This document shows, in pieces, positions 35,146 through 44,389 of a stretch of DNA of 64,000 nt (the first letter of the stretch is position 1; the number at the start of each line of letters is the position of its first letter). Both the position numbers and the translations under genes were made by a program. The stretch is from Rariglobus hedericola (GTDB lineage Bacteria; Verrucomicrobiota; Verrucomicrobiia; Opitutales; Opitutaceae), in the NCBI RefSeq assembly GCF_007559335.1, contig NZ_VMBG01000001.1, forward strand, positions 682,001 through 746,000. The letters run 5' to 3'. The notes beneath the pieces are model-generated. The model saw only the letters and a program-made list of their open reading frames with translations, searched no databases and was not told the origin of the DNA.

Positions 35146-35147
35146 TA

Positions 35148-35594
35148 TTATGCAGGATTTAGTTCAATAGTTTCGTTAAAGTTGCCCCACCACTCGTGCA
35201 AAGCTGCGACCATGGAACCGAGCCGGTCGGGTGCAGTGGGTTTCACAACATAAGAGTTGGCTCCCAGCGAATAGGCCCGGTCGATGTCCTGCTGCAGCGA
35301 CGAGGATGAAAACACGACCACCGGCAGGCGGTAACCGAAGGGTAATTCCTTGCGCCAACTCAGGACGGCAAACCCGTCCTTGCGCGGCATTTTCAAATCC
35401 AGCAGCACGATTTTGGGCAACGGGTGTAAAACGCGATCGGTGTATGCACCGCGTCCTTGGACGTAGTCGATCAGTTCATCTCCCGAGGCGACGTGCACCA
35501 TGCGGAAACACGAACCGGCCCGCCGAAGGGCACGCTCAAGAAAGAGCGCATCGTTCAAATCATCATCAGCGACCAACAATACGTCCGCGGCCAT
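35148..35594 (-). CDS. Rcp1-like single-domain response regulator
   Basis: A 148-residue receiver protein without an output domain. Acidic pocket ADDD (residues 9-12), phosphoacceptor D66 in VLLDLKMPRKDG, Ser switch residues in VVFSSSS and the Lys of VVKPT complete the site. The long loop between helix 2 and strand 3 (YVQGRGAYTDRVLHPLPK) is typical of Rcp1-type regulators that work with phytochrome-like kinases. The ATG at 35594 is preferred over the GTG one codon upstream. It lies 2 bp before the ETR1-like kinase, which is its probable partner. Confidence 0.88.
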   Translation of the reverse strand: MAADVLLVADDDLNDALFLERALRRAGSCFRMVHVASGDELIDYVQGRGAYTDRVLHPLPKIVLLDLKMPRKDGFAVLSWRKELPFGYRLPVVVFSSSSLQQDIDRAYSLGANSYVVKPTAPDRLGSMVAALHEWWGNFNETIELNPA

Positions 35595-35658
35595 CACTGT
35601 TTGAACTCACGTCACGCGCCAAACGCAAGCGGCTTTACGTTGAGCGCCATCCGAACAC

Positions 35659-36501
35659 TCAAAATACGAACGGATTATACGTGCACTCGTTTTGGATCGT
35701 CGTGAGCGGCCCGTGTCCGGGTGCGACCGCGGTATCAGCCGGCAACTCCAGCAGGCGTTTCACATGCTTCTTGAGTCGTTCGCTGCAAAAATAAGCACCG
35801 CCGATTGAGCCCGCGAACAGGATGTCGCCCGAGACCAGCAACGAACGTCCGCCGGGCATGCCGGCTGCCCGCACCACATAACAATTGTGCGCCTCCGCGT
35901 GACCGGGCGTGGCGAGCGTCTCCACGTCGAAAATACCCAGCTTCATGCGCGAGCCCTCCTGTAGCGCCACGGCACCCGAAATCGCGGAATCAACCGGCCC
36001 GAATACCGGCACCGGCCCGAAGCGGCGCTGCACATCCGCCAAACCGGCCAGATGCTCCGTCTCAGGATGCGTGATAAAAATCGCGTCGAGGTGGCGGATG
36101 TTTGCCGGCCACACGCGCCGTAAAGCCTCGGGATCGGCTCCGGTGTCGAACAGGATGCCGCGCTGCGATCCGCAATCGGCCACGATATAGGCGTTGGCCA
36201 CGCCGATGCCGTGCGGGGTGCGCAACGGATAAAGACAGAAAGGAAGTCCGCCAATAGCCGGCAGCGGATAACGTCCCGAGGCGAGCGCGACCACTCCGAT
36301 TTCGTTGAGCCCGAGCTCACGGGCCAGCCGGAGGGTTTCGTCCGCCGTGAAATCGTAGCGGTAGTCCCACGCATCGCGGATTTTTTCAGCGGGAACGCCC
36401 GCGCGGGAGCCCAGCTCGGTCTCATCGAGTTCGGCACAGCGCATGGCCTTTTCCAAGACGTCGCCCAGCTCGTCTTCAAGGGGTGCGTGTTCGATGACCA
36501 T
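35659..36501 (-). CDS. Metallo-beta-lactamase-fold protein with N-terminal helical (HTH-like) domain and altered metal motif
   Basis: A 280-residue cytoplasmic protein. Residues 1-75 form a helical domain resembling an XRE-type HTH (LGSRAGVPAEKIRDAWDYRY, then LRLARELGLNEIGVVALA). Residues 80-270 form a glyoxalase II-like MBL fold: ILFDTGADP, FITHPETEH, TPGHAEAHNCY, SGDILFAG and APGHG. The usual H-x-H-x-D-H metal motif reads H145-P-E147-T-E149-H150, so two ligands are replaced by Glu; the later His and Asp ligands are kept. It may bind a different metal or be a sensor. It is divergent from pyrE and starts at the ATG at 36501. Confidence 0.75.
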   Translation of the reverse strand: MVIEHAPLEDELGDVLEKAMRCAELDETELGSRAGVPAEKIRDAWDYRYDFTADETLRLARELGLNEIGVVALASGRYPLPAIGGLPFCLYPLRTPHGIGVANAYIVADCGSQRGILFDTGADPEALRRVWPANIRHLDAIFITHPETEHLAGLADVQRRFGPVPVFGPVDSAISGAVALQEGSRMKLGIFDVETLATPGHAEAHNCYVVRAAGMPGGRSLLVSGDILFAGSIGGAYFCSERLKKHVKRLLELPADTAVAPGHGPLTTIQNECTYNPFVF

Positions 36502-36586
36502 AATACGAGTGTATGCACGCAACCGCCCGTCGCGGCAAAAATGTTTTTGTTTTTTCAACGGCACCCACGCAGCGTCACACCCTCTT

Positions 36587-37156
36587 ATGGATTCCCAGCA
36601 ACAAGAAGTCCTCGATATCTTCAAAAACACGAAGGCGCTGCTCACCGGTCATTTCGTGCTGCGCTCCGGCCTGCACAGCGGCCATTATTTTCAATGCGCA
36701 CAGGTCTGCCAGCGCATGGACGCCGTCACGCGGCTCACCGAGTTGATGCTGCCGCAACTCGCCGCGCTGAAGTTCACCACCGTCCTCGCCCCCGCGATGG
36801 GCGGTCTTGTGATCGGCCAGGAAGTCGCCCGCCAGACGAACTCGCGCTACATTTTTGCCGAGAAAGAAAATGACCGCCTCGTGCTCCGTCGCGGCTTCAA
36901 ATTCGCGCCTGGCGAAGGTGTCTTGATTGTCGAGGACGTCGTCACCCGTGGCGGCCGCGTTCTGGAATCCATCGAGATCGTCAAAGCCGGAGGCGGCGTG
37001 CCCGTGGCCATCGCCATGCTGGTGGACCGCAGCGCGGGCACCCTGCGCTTTGATATCCCCGCAATTTCGCTGCTGGAACTGAGCTTTCCCACCTACCCCG
37101 CCGACCAAGTGCCGCCGGCGCTGGCTGCGATTCCAGTCGAGAAGCCCGGAAGCTGA
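36587..37156 (+). CDS. pyrE: Orotate phosphoribosyltransferase
   Basis: A 189-residue cytoplasmic enzyme. It converts orotate and PRPP to OMP in pyrimidine synthesis. HFVLRSGLHSGHYFQCAQV matches the PyrE N-terminal substrate region. APAMGGLVIGQEVARQ, FAEKENDRLVLRRGF (catalytic loop) and the PRPP-binding motif VLIVEDVVTRGGRVLE follow in the correct order. The length is standard. The ATG at 36587 gives a typical N-terminus. It ends before a strong bidirectional terminator. Confidence 0.95.
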   Translation: MDSQQQEVLDIFKNTKALLTGHFVLRSGLHSGHYFQCAQVCQRMDAVTRLTELMLPQLAALKFTTVLAPAMGGLVIGQEVARQTNSRYIFAEKENDRLVLRRGFKFAPGEGVLIVEDVVTRGGRVLESIEIVKAGGGVPVAIAMLVDRSAGTLRFDIPAISLLELSFPTYPADQVPPALAAIPVEKPGS

Positions 37157-37174
37157 ACTCACGAACGAATTCCT

Positions 37175-37212
37175 GAAAAAAAGGGCCGCCGAATTTCTTC
37201 GGCGGCCCTTTG
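37175..37212. terminator. Bidirectional intrinsic terminator between pyrE and cysI
   Basis: A 13-bp perfect stem (37181-37193 paired with 37198-37210, loop TTTC) is flanked by an A run on the left and a T run on the right. It can therefore end both the plus-strand pyrE transcript and the minus-strand cysI transcript. Confidence 0.9.
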
Positions 37213-37249
37213 CGTTATAAGCGGACGCCCTTGCGTCCGTTTATGGTTG

Positions 37250-39001
37250 TTAGACTGCGGGAGCCGCAGGTTTGGGTGCGGGCACCGGCGCGAGGCCACC
37301 CGTGCCGACCTTGTGGGTCGTCGCATCGGCGGGCATGATGGTGCGTTCGCAGAAGTCGCCGAACTTTTCACCTTCATTGCGCTCCTTGGCGTAGCGCTTT
37401 ATGACGGGCTCGAGCATCTTCACCGCATCATCGATCGTGATGCTCGGCGAGACGAGTCGGTTGAGGCGCGTGCCGTTATACGCGGCACCGAGGTAGAACG
37501 CATATTTACCGGGCGCTTTGCCCACGAAACCGATCTCGGCGAGATACGGACGGGCGCAACCGTTGGGGCAACCTGTGACGCGAAGACTGATGGCGTCGTC
37601 GTGCAGGCCGGCCTCATCCAAGACGGTCTCGAAGCGAGCCAGGATGTCGGGCAGTGCGCGCTCGCTCTCGGCGAGGGCAAGACCGCACGTGGGCAACGCC
37701 ACGCAGGACAGCGCATTAAGGCGCAGGCCGGACTGGGCGTTTTCGTTGTCGAGTCCGTAGCGGGCGAGAATGGCCTCGATAACGGGCTTCTCGGCTTCGC
37801 TGACGCCGGAGATCGTGAGATTCTGCGAGGGCGTGAGGCGGAAGTCGCCGCGATGCATCTGCGCAATCTCGCGAAGGGCGGTCTTCATGGCCCAGTTGGC
37901 GCGATCAACAATGCGGCCCGAAAGAATGTGCAGACCGTAGAACCACGAGCCATCGGCATTTTTATGCCAGCCGTGCTGATCCTGAATTGTCGTGAAGACA
38001 GCGGTCTTGGCCGGAGCGAAGGTGACGCCCGAGCGGCGCTCGACCTCGGCTTTGAACCACTCGATGCCCTTGTCCTCGATGGTGTATTTGAGACGGGCGT
38101 GCTTGCGGTTGGTGCGATCACCGTTGTCGCGCTGCGTGGTGAGCACGGCCTCGCCGATCTTGTTGACGTTGTCGCGGGTGATGAAACCGAGCGTATCGGC
38201 GATACGGGGAAAGGTTTCCTCGTTGCCGTGGCTCATGCCGAGACCACCGCCTACGGTGACGTTGTAGCCGATGAGCTGGTCGTTCTCGATCACGGCGATG
38301 TAGCCGAGATCCTGCGAGTAAACGTCGATGTCGTTGGACGGGGGAACCGCGAAGCCAGTCTTGAATTTGCGCGGCAGGTAGGTGCTGCCATACATGGGCT
38401 CACGCTCGGGTTCGCCGCCGGCCACCAGCTCTTCATCGAGCCAGATTTCGTGGTAGGCGCGGGTCTTCGGCAGGGAATAGTCGGACCAGTTCTTGGCGTC
38501 CTGATAAACGAGTTCCTGCACGGCCGACTGCTCGGGGTTCACCGGACCCATGACGTTGCGATTCACATCGCCGCACGCAGCGATGGAATCGAGAAGAACT
38601 TTGTGCATGCCCTGAATCAGGGGCTTCATGTTGCCCTTCAACACGCCGTGAAATTGAAACGTCTGGCGGGTCGTGAGGCGCAGCGACGGGGACGCGAGCT
38701 CGGTGGCGAGCTGGTCCAGCACGAGCCACTGCTGGGGAGTGGCCTTGCCGCCGGGAAGGCGGACGCGAAGCATGAAGGAGTAAGCCTTGTCCTTGCCGGC
38801 TTTGCGGAGGGCGATGCGCTGGTCGCGGTCGTCCTGCTGGTAGGTGCCGTGGAATTTGATCAGCTGCTCGCTGTCGGCGGACACCGTCGCGGTGGTCGTA
38901 TCGGCAAACTCAGTCTTGAGATTGCCGCGTAGGTGGTGCGACGCGGTCTTGATGCCTTCGTTGGCGGCGAGCGGCTTCGGTGCCGCAGGGTCAGTGGTCA
39001 T
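37250..39001 (-). CDS. cysI: Sulfite reductase hemoprotein subunit (CysI-type)
   Basis: A 583-residue enzyme that reduces sulfite to sulfide in assimilation, using siroheme and a 4Fe-4S cluster. It opens with HHLRGNLKTEF and LIKFHGTYQQDDRDQR, then RVRLPGGKATPQQWL and LRLTTRQTFQFHG. The cluster ligands lie in ALPTCGLALAESER and TGCPNGCARPYLAEIGFVG (C-x5-C and C-x3-C spacing). Length and order fit NADPH- or ferredoxin-dependent CysI rather than nitrite reductase. No cysJ is adjacent, so the electron donor is unknown. A Pro/Ala-rich tail ends the protein. Start is the ATG at 39001. Confidence 0.92.
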   Translation of the reverse strand: MTTDPAAPKPLAANEGIKTASHHLRGNLKTEFADTTTATVSADSEQLIKFHGTYQQDDRDQRIALRKAGKDKAYSFMLRVRLPGGKATPQQWLVLDQLATELASPSLRLTTRQTFQFHGVLKGNMKPLIQGMHKVLLDSIAACGDVNRNVMGPVNPEQSAVQELVYQDAKNWSDYSLPKTRAYHEIWLDEELVAGGEPEREPMYGSTYLPRKFKTGFAVPPSNDIDVYSQDLGYIAVIENDQLIGYNVTVGGGLGMSHGNEETFPRIADTLGFITRDNVNKIGEAVLTTQRDNGDRTNRKHARLKYTIEDKGIEWFKAEVERRSGVTFAPAKTAVFTTIQDQHGWHKNADGSWFYGLHILSGRIVDRANWAMKTALREIAQMHRGDFRLTPSQNLTISGVSEAEKPVIEAILARYGLDNENAQSGLRLNALSCVALPTCGLALAESERALPDILARFETVLDEAGLHDDAISLRVTGCPNGCARPYLAEIGFVGKAPGKYAFYLGAAYNGTRLNRLVSPSITIDDAVKMLEPVIKRYAKERNEGEKFGDFCERTIMPADATTHKVGTGGLAPVPAPKPAAPAV

Positions 39002-39147
39002 GGTTAAGGGAAGAACGTGCAGCCTGTAAGCGCATGGTTCAAGGGGGAAAATGAGTTTGTGTGTCAGCTTACTTTGGATTGACGCCGCGCTTCTTAACCT
39101 TGCCACGCCTCTCCTCGCGCACAGGAGTTGCTACAACCCACTACCCT

Positions 39148-39903
39148 ATGAGCTTATTCTTCTCCAGCCGGGCGTTAACTACCATGGTTGCTTTATTGAC
39201 AACGGCCGCAGTTTCCCAAGCGGAATTCCGGACGTGGACCAAAACCAACGGCGAACACATTGAAGCCGAGTTGGCCGGACAAACCACCGCCGCCGTCAAA
39301 TTACGCACGAAAAACGGCTCGATGGAAATCTGGTCCAAAGACCGCTTGAGCGAGGAAGACCGCGCCTTCATCGGAATCGGCGGAAGCACCGCGGCAAAGA
39401 CCGAGACACCGGCGGCTGAAGCGCCACCAGAGCAGCCGGCGACCACGATTTTTCCGATCACTCGTCAACTGGGAGGAAAACTGGTTTCGATGACCAACGG
39501 CGTGACGGCGCCCGTGCCCGCTTCCCGTGTCGCCGGCGTGAAATATTACGCCTTTTATTATTCGGCCAGTTGGTGCCCGCCCTGCCGCGCGTTCACGCCG
39601 GACCTGGTCGAAGCCTACAAAAAAATCAAAGCGAAGCACCCCGAGTTCGAAATCGTTTTCGTGAGTTCCGACGAATCGGAGTCTGCAATGAAGTCCTACA
39701 TGAAGGGCGACAAAATGGAATGGACCGCCGTGCGCTTCGCCGACATCGCGTCCACACCCTTGCTGGAAAAATACTCGCAGCGCGGCATCCCCAATCTCGT
39801 TTTTGTCGATGGAAGCGGCAAGGTGCTTTCAGCCAGTTACGAAGGCGGCAATTACGTCGGCCCGCGCAAGGTTTTGGCCGACATCAAGAAGACGCTCAAC
39901 TGA
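39148..39903 (+). CDS. Exported thioredoxin-like protein with SHD1-like N-terminal domain
   Basis: A 251-residue protein. The signal peptide (1-24, ending AVSQA) leads to an SHD1-like domain (FRTWTKTNGEHIEAELAG, then LRTKNGSMEIWSKDRLSEEDRAFI), a pattern common in Planctomycetes and Verrucomicrobia. An Ala/Pro linker follows, then a nucleoredoxin/TlpA-type thioredoxin fold with SASWCPPCRAF as the redox site and a conserved cis-Pro region (RGIPNLVFVDG). It probably acts as a periplasmic thiol-disulfide protein. The ATG at 39148 is chosen because in-frame codons upstream give no better signal peptide. It ends at a bidirectional terminator. Confidence 0.85.
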   Translation: MSLFFSSRALTTMVALLTTAAVSQAEFRTWTKTNGEHIEAELAGQTTAAVKLRTKNGSMEIWSKDRLSEEDRAFIGIGGSTAAKTETPAAEAPPEQPATTIFPITRQLGGKLVSMTNGVTAPVPASRVAGVKYYAFYYSASWCPPCRAFTPDLVEAYKKIKAKHPEFEIVFVSSDESESAMKSYMKGDKMEWTAVRFADIASTPLLEKYSQRGIPNLVFVDGSGKVLSASYEGGNYVGPRKVLADIKKTLN

Positions 39904-39912
39904 TTCGGGCGC

Positions 39913-39946
39913 AAAAAAAGCCCGCCGGAGATACCGGCGGGCTTTG
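39913..39946. terminator. Bidirectional intrinsic terminator between thioredoxin-like gene and ahcY
   Basis: A perfect 12-bp stem (39917-39928 with 39934-39945, loop AGATA) carries A-rich sequence before it and TTT after it. It can stop the rightward thioredoxin-like transcript and the leftward ahcY transcript. Confidence 0.88.
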
Positions 39947-39966
39947 TATTCAGATAACCGTTACGC

Positions 39967-41406
39967 TTAGTAGCGGTAGTGCTCGGGCTTGTAGGGACCG
40001 TTGACGGAAACGCCGAGGTATTCGGCCTGGTTCTTCGTGAGGGTCGTGAGCTTCACGCCGATACGCTCGAGGTGGAGACGGGCGACTTCTTCGTCGAGGT
40101 GCTTGGGCAGGCGGTAAACACCGATCGCATAGGTGTCCTTGTTCTTCCAGAGATCGAGCTGGGCGAGCGTCTGGTTGGTGAAGGAGTTCGACATGACGAA
40201 TGACGGATGGCCGGTAGCGCAGCCGAGATTCACCAGGCGGCCTTCGGCGAGCAGGTAGATGCTGTTGCCCTTCGGGAAGGTGAACAGGTCGTATTGCGGC
40301 TTGATGGTGACGCGCTTCACGCCCTTGGCCTTGTAGAGGCGGTCGACCTGGATCTCGTTGTCGAAGTGGCCGATGTTACAGACGATGGCCTGATCCTTCA
40401 TCTTTTGCATGTGCTCGAGCGTGATGACGTCCTTGTTGCCCGTGGTGGTAACGTAGATATCAGCGATGCCGAGGGTGCTTTCGACGGTGTTGACCTCGAA
40501 GCCTTCCATAGCGGCCTGCAAGGCGTTGATCGGATCGACCTCGGTGACGATGACGCGGGCGCCGAAGCCCTTGAGCGAAAACGCGGAGCCCTTGCCCACA
40601 TCGCCGTAGCCGCACACGCAGGCAACCTTGCCGGCGATCATGACGTCGGTGGCGCGCTTGAGACCGTCAGCCAGCGATTCGCGGCAACCGTAGAGATTGT
40701 CGAATTTGGACTTGGTGACGGAGTCGTTCACGTTGATCGCAGGCACGAGCAACTTGCCCTTCTCGTGGAGCTGATAGAGACGGTGCACGCCGGTGGTGGT
40801 CTCCTCGGAGACGCCGCGCCACTCTTTCACCATCGCGGTGAAGATGCCCTTCTGGGTCTTCCCGATCTTCTTGAGGAGGTCTTTGATGACCTGCTCTTCG
40901 TGCGAGTCGGACTTGGTGGTGACCCAGTCGCTGCCGAGTTCCATCTCGTAGCCTTTATGCAGGAGCAGCGTGACGTCGCCGCCGTCATCGACGACGAGCT
41001 GCGGGCCCTTGCCACCGGGAAAGCTGACGGCCTTCCAGGTGAGATCCCAGTATTCCTCAAGCGTCTCGCCCTTCCAGGCGAAGACGGGCACGCCGGCCTT
41101 CGCGATCGCGGCTGCTGCATGGTCTTGGGTGGAGAAAATATTGCACGAAGCCCAGCGGACGTCGGCGCCCAGCGAGACGAGGGTCTCGATGAGGACGGCG
41201 GTCTGGATCGTCATGTGCAACGAACCGGTGACGCGAACGCCCTTCAGGGGCTTATGCTTGCCGAATTTTTTGCGGAGGGAAACGAGGCCGGGCATCTCGT
41301 GCTCGGCGACGTTGAGTTCCTTGCGGCCCCATTCGGCGAGCTTGATATCGCGGACGATGAAGTCCTGGCCTTTGGGAACATTCTTGAGAAGTGAAACGGA
41401 TGACAT
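39967..41406 (-). CDS. ahcY: Adenosylhomocysteinase (S-adenosylhomocysteine hydrolase)
   Basis: A 479-residue cytoplasmic enzyme that splits SAH into adenosine and homocysteine with bound NAD+. [31 protein letters not shown] and [15 protein letters not shown] are substrate-region motifs. [30 protein letters not shown] is the NAD+-binding site. The C-terminus ends PEHYRY as in the family. It removes the SAH product inhibitor, which fits its place 45 bp after metK in the same operon. The length is normal for bacterial enzymes with the extra internal segment. Confidence 0.97.
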   Translation of the reverse strand: MSSVSLLKNVPKGQDFIVRDIKLAEWGRKELNVAEHEMPGLVSLRKKFGKHKPLKGVRVTGSLHMTIQTAVLIETLVSLGADVRWASCNIFSTQDHAAAAIAKAGVPVFAWKGETLEEYWDLTWKAVSFPGGKGPQLVVDDGGDVTLLLHKGYEMELGSDWVTTKSDSHEEQVIKDLLKKIGKTQKGIFTAMVKEWRGVSEETTTGVHRLYQLHEKGKLLVPAINVNDSVTKSKFDNLYGCRESLADGLKRATDVMIAGKVACVCGYGDVGKGSAFSLKGFGARVIVTEVDPINALQAAMEGFEVNTVESTLGIADIYVTTTGNKDVITLEHMQKMKDQAIVCNIGHFDNEIQVDRLYKAKGVKRVTIKPQYDLFTFPKGNSIYLLAEGRLVNLGCATGHPSFVMSNSFTNQTLAQLDLWKNKDTYAIGVYRLPKHLDEEVARLHLERIGVKLTTLTKNQAEYLGVSVNGPYKPEHYRY

Positions 41407-41451
41407 GATGTGGTGGTGACTGTCGTTAAATAACGGATACGCGAACGGCGC

Positions 41452-42669
41452 TTACTTGACGGCCTTCACGGCCGCGAGCAGCGCGGCGACCTTCGTGGTC
41501 TGCTCCCAAGGGAGACCCGACTTGCCGAAGTGGCCGTAGTTGGTCGTCTCGCGGTAGATCGGACGGAGCAAGTCGAGCTGCTTGACGATGTCGGCGGGCT
41601 TGAAGCTGAACACCTTTTGAATGGCCTCGGTAATCGTCTCGTCGGAAACGGTGCCGGTGCCGAAGGTGTTCACATAAACGCTCACGGGATTCGGGTGGCC
41701 GATCGCGTAGGCGAACTGAACCTCGACCTGTTTGGCGAGTTTGGCGGCAACGATGTTCTTGGCGACCCAGCGGCCCATGTAAGCAGCCGAACGGTCAACC
41801 TTGGACGGATCTTTGCCCGAGAAGGCGCCGCCACCGTGACGGCCCCAACCGCCGTAGGAATCGACGATTATCTTGCGGCCGGTGAGACCGGAATCGCCCT
41901 GGGGACCACCGATCACGAACTTGCCGGTCGGATTGATCAGATACTCGGTCTTGGCGTTGAGCAGCTTAGCCGGAAGAACCTTCTTGATGACGTTCTTGAT
42001 GAGGAACGCCTCGATCTCGGAATGGGCAACATCAGCCGTGTGCTGCGTGGAGATGACGACGTTCACGATCTCGGTGGCAACGCCATCAACATAGCGAACC
42101 GAGACCTGCGACTTCGCATCGGGACGGAGCCACTTCACTTTGCCGCTCTTGCGGATTTTGGTGAGCTCGCGACCAAGGCGGTGAGCGAAGATAATCGGGG
42201 CGGGCATTAGCTCCTCGGTCTCGTCGGCGGCAAAGCCGAACATGAGGCCTTGGTCGCCGGCACCTTGCTCGGCTGTCTTTTTGCCGGAGGCCTTCTTGGC
42301 GTCCACACCCTGCGCGATGTCGGCCGACTGCGCGGTCAGGTAGTTGTTGATGAATACGGTGTCGGCGTGAAACACATCATCATCGTTGGTGTAACCGATG
42401 TGACGGATGGCATCGCGGATGACCTTGTCGACGTTGAAAGCCTCGTCGATGGGCTTGGTCTTGCCCGTCTTTTTGTCCTGCAGCTTCGGGATGGTGATCT
42501 CGCCGCCAACCACGACGACGTTGGATTTAACGAACGTCTCGCACGCAACGCGCGAGGTTTTGTCGATTGCCAAGCAAGCATCGAGGATGCTGTCGGAAAT
42601 GAGGTCGGCAACCTTGTCAGGATGCCCCTCGCCCACGGACTCGGAGGAAAACACGAATGAGTTAGCCAT
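41452..42669 (-). CDS. metK: S-adenosylmethionine synthetase
   Basis: A 405-residue cytoplasmic enzyme that makes AdoMet from methionine and ATP. The N-terminus [22 protein letters not shown] contains the first ATP-binding His-Pro-Asp-Lys. [12 protein letters not shown] is the central active-site loop, and [29 protein letters not shown] is the C-terminal ATP/K+ signature. It carries somewhat longer loops than E. coli MetK (384 aa). It is first in a metK-ahcY operon. An inverted repeat in its leader may be a regulatory site. Confidence 0.97.
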   Translation of the reverse strand: MANSFVFSSESVGEGHPDKVADLISDSILDACLAIDKTSRVACETFVKSNVVVVGGEITIPKLQDKKTGKTKPIDEAFNVDKVIRDAIRHIGYTNDDDVFHADTVFINNYLTAQSADIAQGVDAKKASGKKTAEQGAGDQGLMFGFAADETEELMPAPIIFAHRLGRELTKIRKSGKVKWLRPDAKSQVSVRYVDGVATEIVNVVISTQHTADVAHSEIEAFLIKNVIKKVLPAKLLNAKTEYLINPTGKFVIGGPQGDSGLTGRKIIVDSYGGWGRHGGGAFSGKDPSKVDRSAAYMGRWVAKNIVAAKLAKQVEVQFAYAIGHPNPVSVYVNTFGTGTVSDETITEAIQKVFSFKPADIVKQLDLLRPIYRETTNYGHFGKSGLPWEQTTKVAALLAAVKAVK

Positions 42670-42721
42670 ATGGATAAAGTGCCGCGGACCTAATCACGTC
42701 AGAATCACCCCCGCAAGTCCT

Positions 42722-42749
42722 ATATCAACATATACGCATGGCTTGATAT
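42722..42749. promoter_or_regulatory. Inverted repeat in the metK leader, possible operator or RNA hairpin
   Basis: ATATCAA at 42722-42728 and TTGATAT at 42743-42749 form 7-bp inverted arms spaced 14 bp apart, giving a 21-bp centre-to-centre distance (two helical turns). It lies 53 bp from the metK start and about 80 bp from the divergent REC-kinase start. It could be an operator for either gene or a leader hairpin. No known SAM or SAH riboswitch pattern was recognised. Confidence 0.35.
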
Positions 42750-42830
42750 GTAGGAACATTTCATAAGGTTAAACCACTACTCAACGGAGCTTGCCGCTAG
42801 GGCGATGCACGCATTTCATCCCGCTAAAAC

Positions 42831-43979
42831 ATGTCCCCGTCTGCTGAAGAAACTGATTTGGTTGAACTTAAAGGATGCAAAATCCTTCTCGTCGATGACG
42901 ACCGGCTGAATTTACGGATCATCCGAGGGATGCTGCAAGGTGAGGGCTATATCCTAACCGAAGCAGATTCTGCGGAAGCTGCGCTGGAAAAATACCCCGA
43001 ATTCCAGCCCGACTTGGTTCTGTTTGACGTCATTCTTCCCGGAATGAACGGCTTCGAAGCGTGCCGCGAACTCCGCCGCCTTCATGGAGCCCAAACCGCT
43101 CCGGTGATGTTTATCACCGCCAAGCAAGAGTCCGAAGACATAGTCGAGGGATTCAGCGCCGGCGGAGTGGATTATATCTTCAAGCCCTTCCGCCAAAAAG
43201 AAGTCGTCGCCCGCATCCGCACACACCTGCAAAACCGGCTGCTTTCCGAGAAACAGCGCACGCTCGTCGATCAGCTCAGCCGTGCCAACGCCGCTAAAAA
43301 CAAGTTCCTCGGCATGGCCGCGCACGACCTGCGCAACCCCCTCGCTTCCATTCGCGGTCTGGCCGAATTCTTGATGGACGGCACGGTCGGCGACCTGAAG
43401 CCGGACCAGCTCGAGTTGATCAACCTCATCCACCAAGCGAGTCAGGGCATGGTGAATCTCGTGAACGACCTTCTGGACGTCGCCACGATCGAGTCCGGCG
43501 AACTCAAACTGGAGACCGCGCCGGTTGCCTTGACCGAGCTGGTCGAAAAGTCCGTCATGCTCAACGGCCTCGAGTCCGCCCGTAAACGCACTCAAATCCT
43601 TTTCGCAGAAGCCCCGCAGGTTCCCCGCCTCTCCCTGGACGCCGCCAAAATCCGCCAGGTCATCGATAATCTCTTGAGCAATGCCGTGAAGTATTCGCCG
43701 CCCGGCTCAACCGTGCGGGTCGCTCTCACCACCAATGAAACCGGTGACCAGATCATCTGCGTTCGCGATCAAGGCCCAGGCATCCCCGAAAACGAGCGCG
43801 ACCGCCTCTTCAAAGACTTTGGCCGCCTTTCCGCACGTCCCACTGGTGGCGAAAAATCAACCGGCCTCGGTCTCGCGATTTGCCGTAAAATCGTTGAGGC
43901 CCACCACGGCACGATAGTTGCAGAAAACCATCCCGCAGGCGGCTGCGAATTCCGAGTATCCCTCCCCTCCTCTTCATGA
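42831..43979 (+). CDS. Hybrid signalling protein: N-terminal receiver plus histidine kinase
   Basis: A 382-residue cytoplasmic protein. The receiver (residues about 16-130) has VDDD, phosphoacceptor D66 in LVLFDVILPGMNG and Lys 118 in FKPF. The kinase follows: HisKA with H165 in GMAAHDLRNPLASIRG, N box DNLLSNAVKYSPPG, RDQGPGIP, and GLGLAICRKIVEAHHG. There is no membrane segment, so its input is probably phosphorylation of the receiver by another kinase or the Hpt protein nearby. Its stop overlaps the next receiver gene (ATGA at 43976). Confidence 0.92.
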   Translation: MSPSAEETDLVELKGCKILLVDDDRLNLRIIRGMLQGEGYILTEADSAEAALEKYPEFQPDLVLFDVILPGMNGFEACRELRRLHGAQTAPVMFITAKQESEDIVEGFSAGGVDYIFKPFRQKEVVARIRTHLQNRLLSEKQRTLVDQLSRANAAKNKFLGMAAHDLRNPLASIRGLAEFLMDGTVGDLKPDQLELINLIHQASQGMVNLVNDLLDVATIESGELKLETAPVALTELVEKSVMLNGLESARKRTQILFAEAPQVPRLSLDAAKIRQVIDNLLSNAVKYSPPGSTVRVALTTNETGDQIICVRDQGPGIPENERDRLFKDFGRLSARPTGGEKSTGLGLAICRKIVEAHHGTIVAENHPAGGCEFRVSLPSSS

Positions 43980-44368
43980 CATTCACTGGAAAAGCCCTCA
44001 TCGTTGACGACGAACCTCACGTCCGGAAATACATCAGCCTGATCCTGCGCTCACTGGGTGCCTCAGCCATCGTTGAAGCCGCCAATGGGGCCGAAGGGTT
44101 TGCGATGTATCAACAGGAACGCCCTGACCTCGTTTTGCTCGACGTTAACATGCCCGTCCAAGACGGCCTCGAGACCATCAAACAAATCCGCGCCTTCGAC
44201 CCCGAGGCGGTTGTCATCATGCTGACCTCTCTGGCCACCCGCCAGACGATCGAACAAGCCGCAGACAGCGGCGCCTTGCACTACCTGCGCAAAGACACCC
44301 CGCGCGATGAACTCATCGCTCTGTTGAAGGATCTTCTCACCGAAGAGGCCGAAGACGAAACCGCCTGA
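43976..44368 (+). CDS. Single-domain response regulator (CheY-like)
   Basis: A 130-residue receiver with acidic pocket VDDEP (residues 10-14), D56 in VLLDVNMPVQDG, T in MLTSLA and the Lys of YLRKDTP. No DNA-binding domain. Translational coupling to the kinase before it makes it the likely phosphoacceptor. It is followed by a small gene and a GspE/PilB-type ATPase, so it may control pilus or secretion activity. Confidence 0.9.
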   Translation: MTFTGKALIVDDEPHVRKYISLILRSLGASAIVEAANGAEGFAMYQQERPDLVLLDVNMPVQDGLETIKQIRAFDPEAVVIMLTSLATRQTIEQAADSGALHYLRKDTPRDELIALLKDLLTEEAEDETA

Positions 44369-44389
44369 TCGCCCACACTCTTCGCCATC

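Noticed and set aside
40207-42660. Long plus-strand frames opposite ahcY and metK
   Set aside because: Antisense shadows of two highly conserved enzymes; no ribosome-binding site or family features.
42670-42830. SAM or SAH riboswitch ahead of metK
   Set aside because: No recognised core of the known SAM or SAH riboswitch classes could be seen; only a simple inverted repeat is present.
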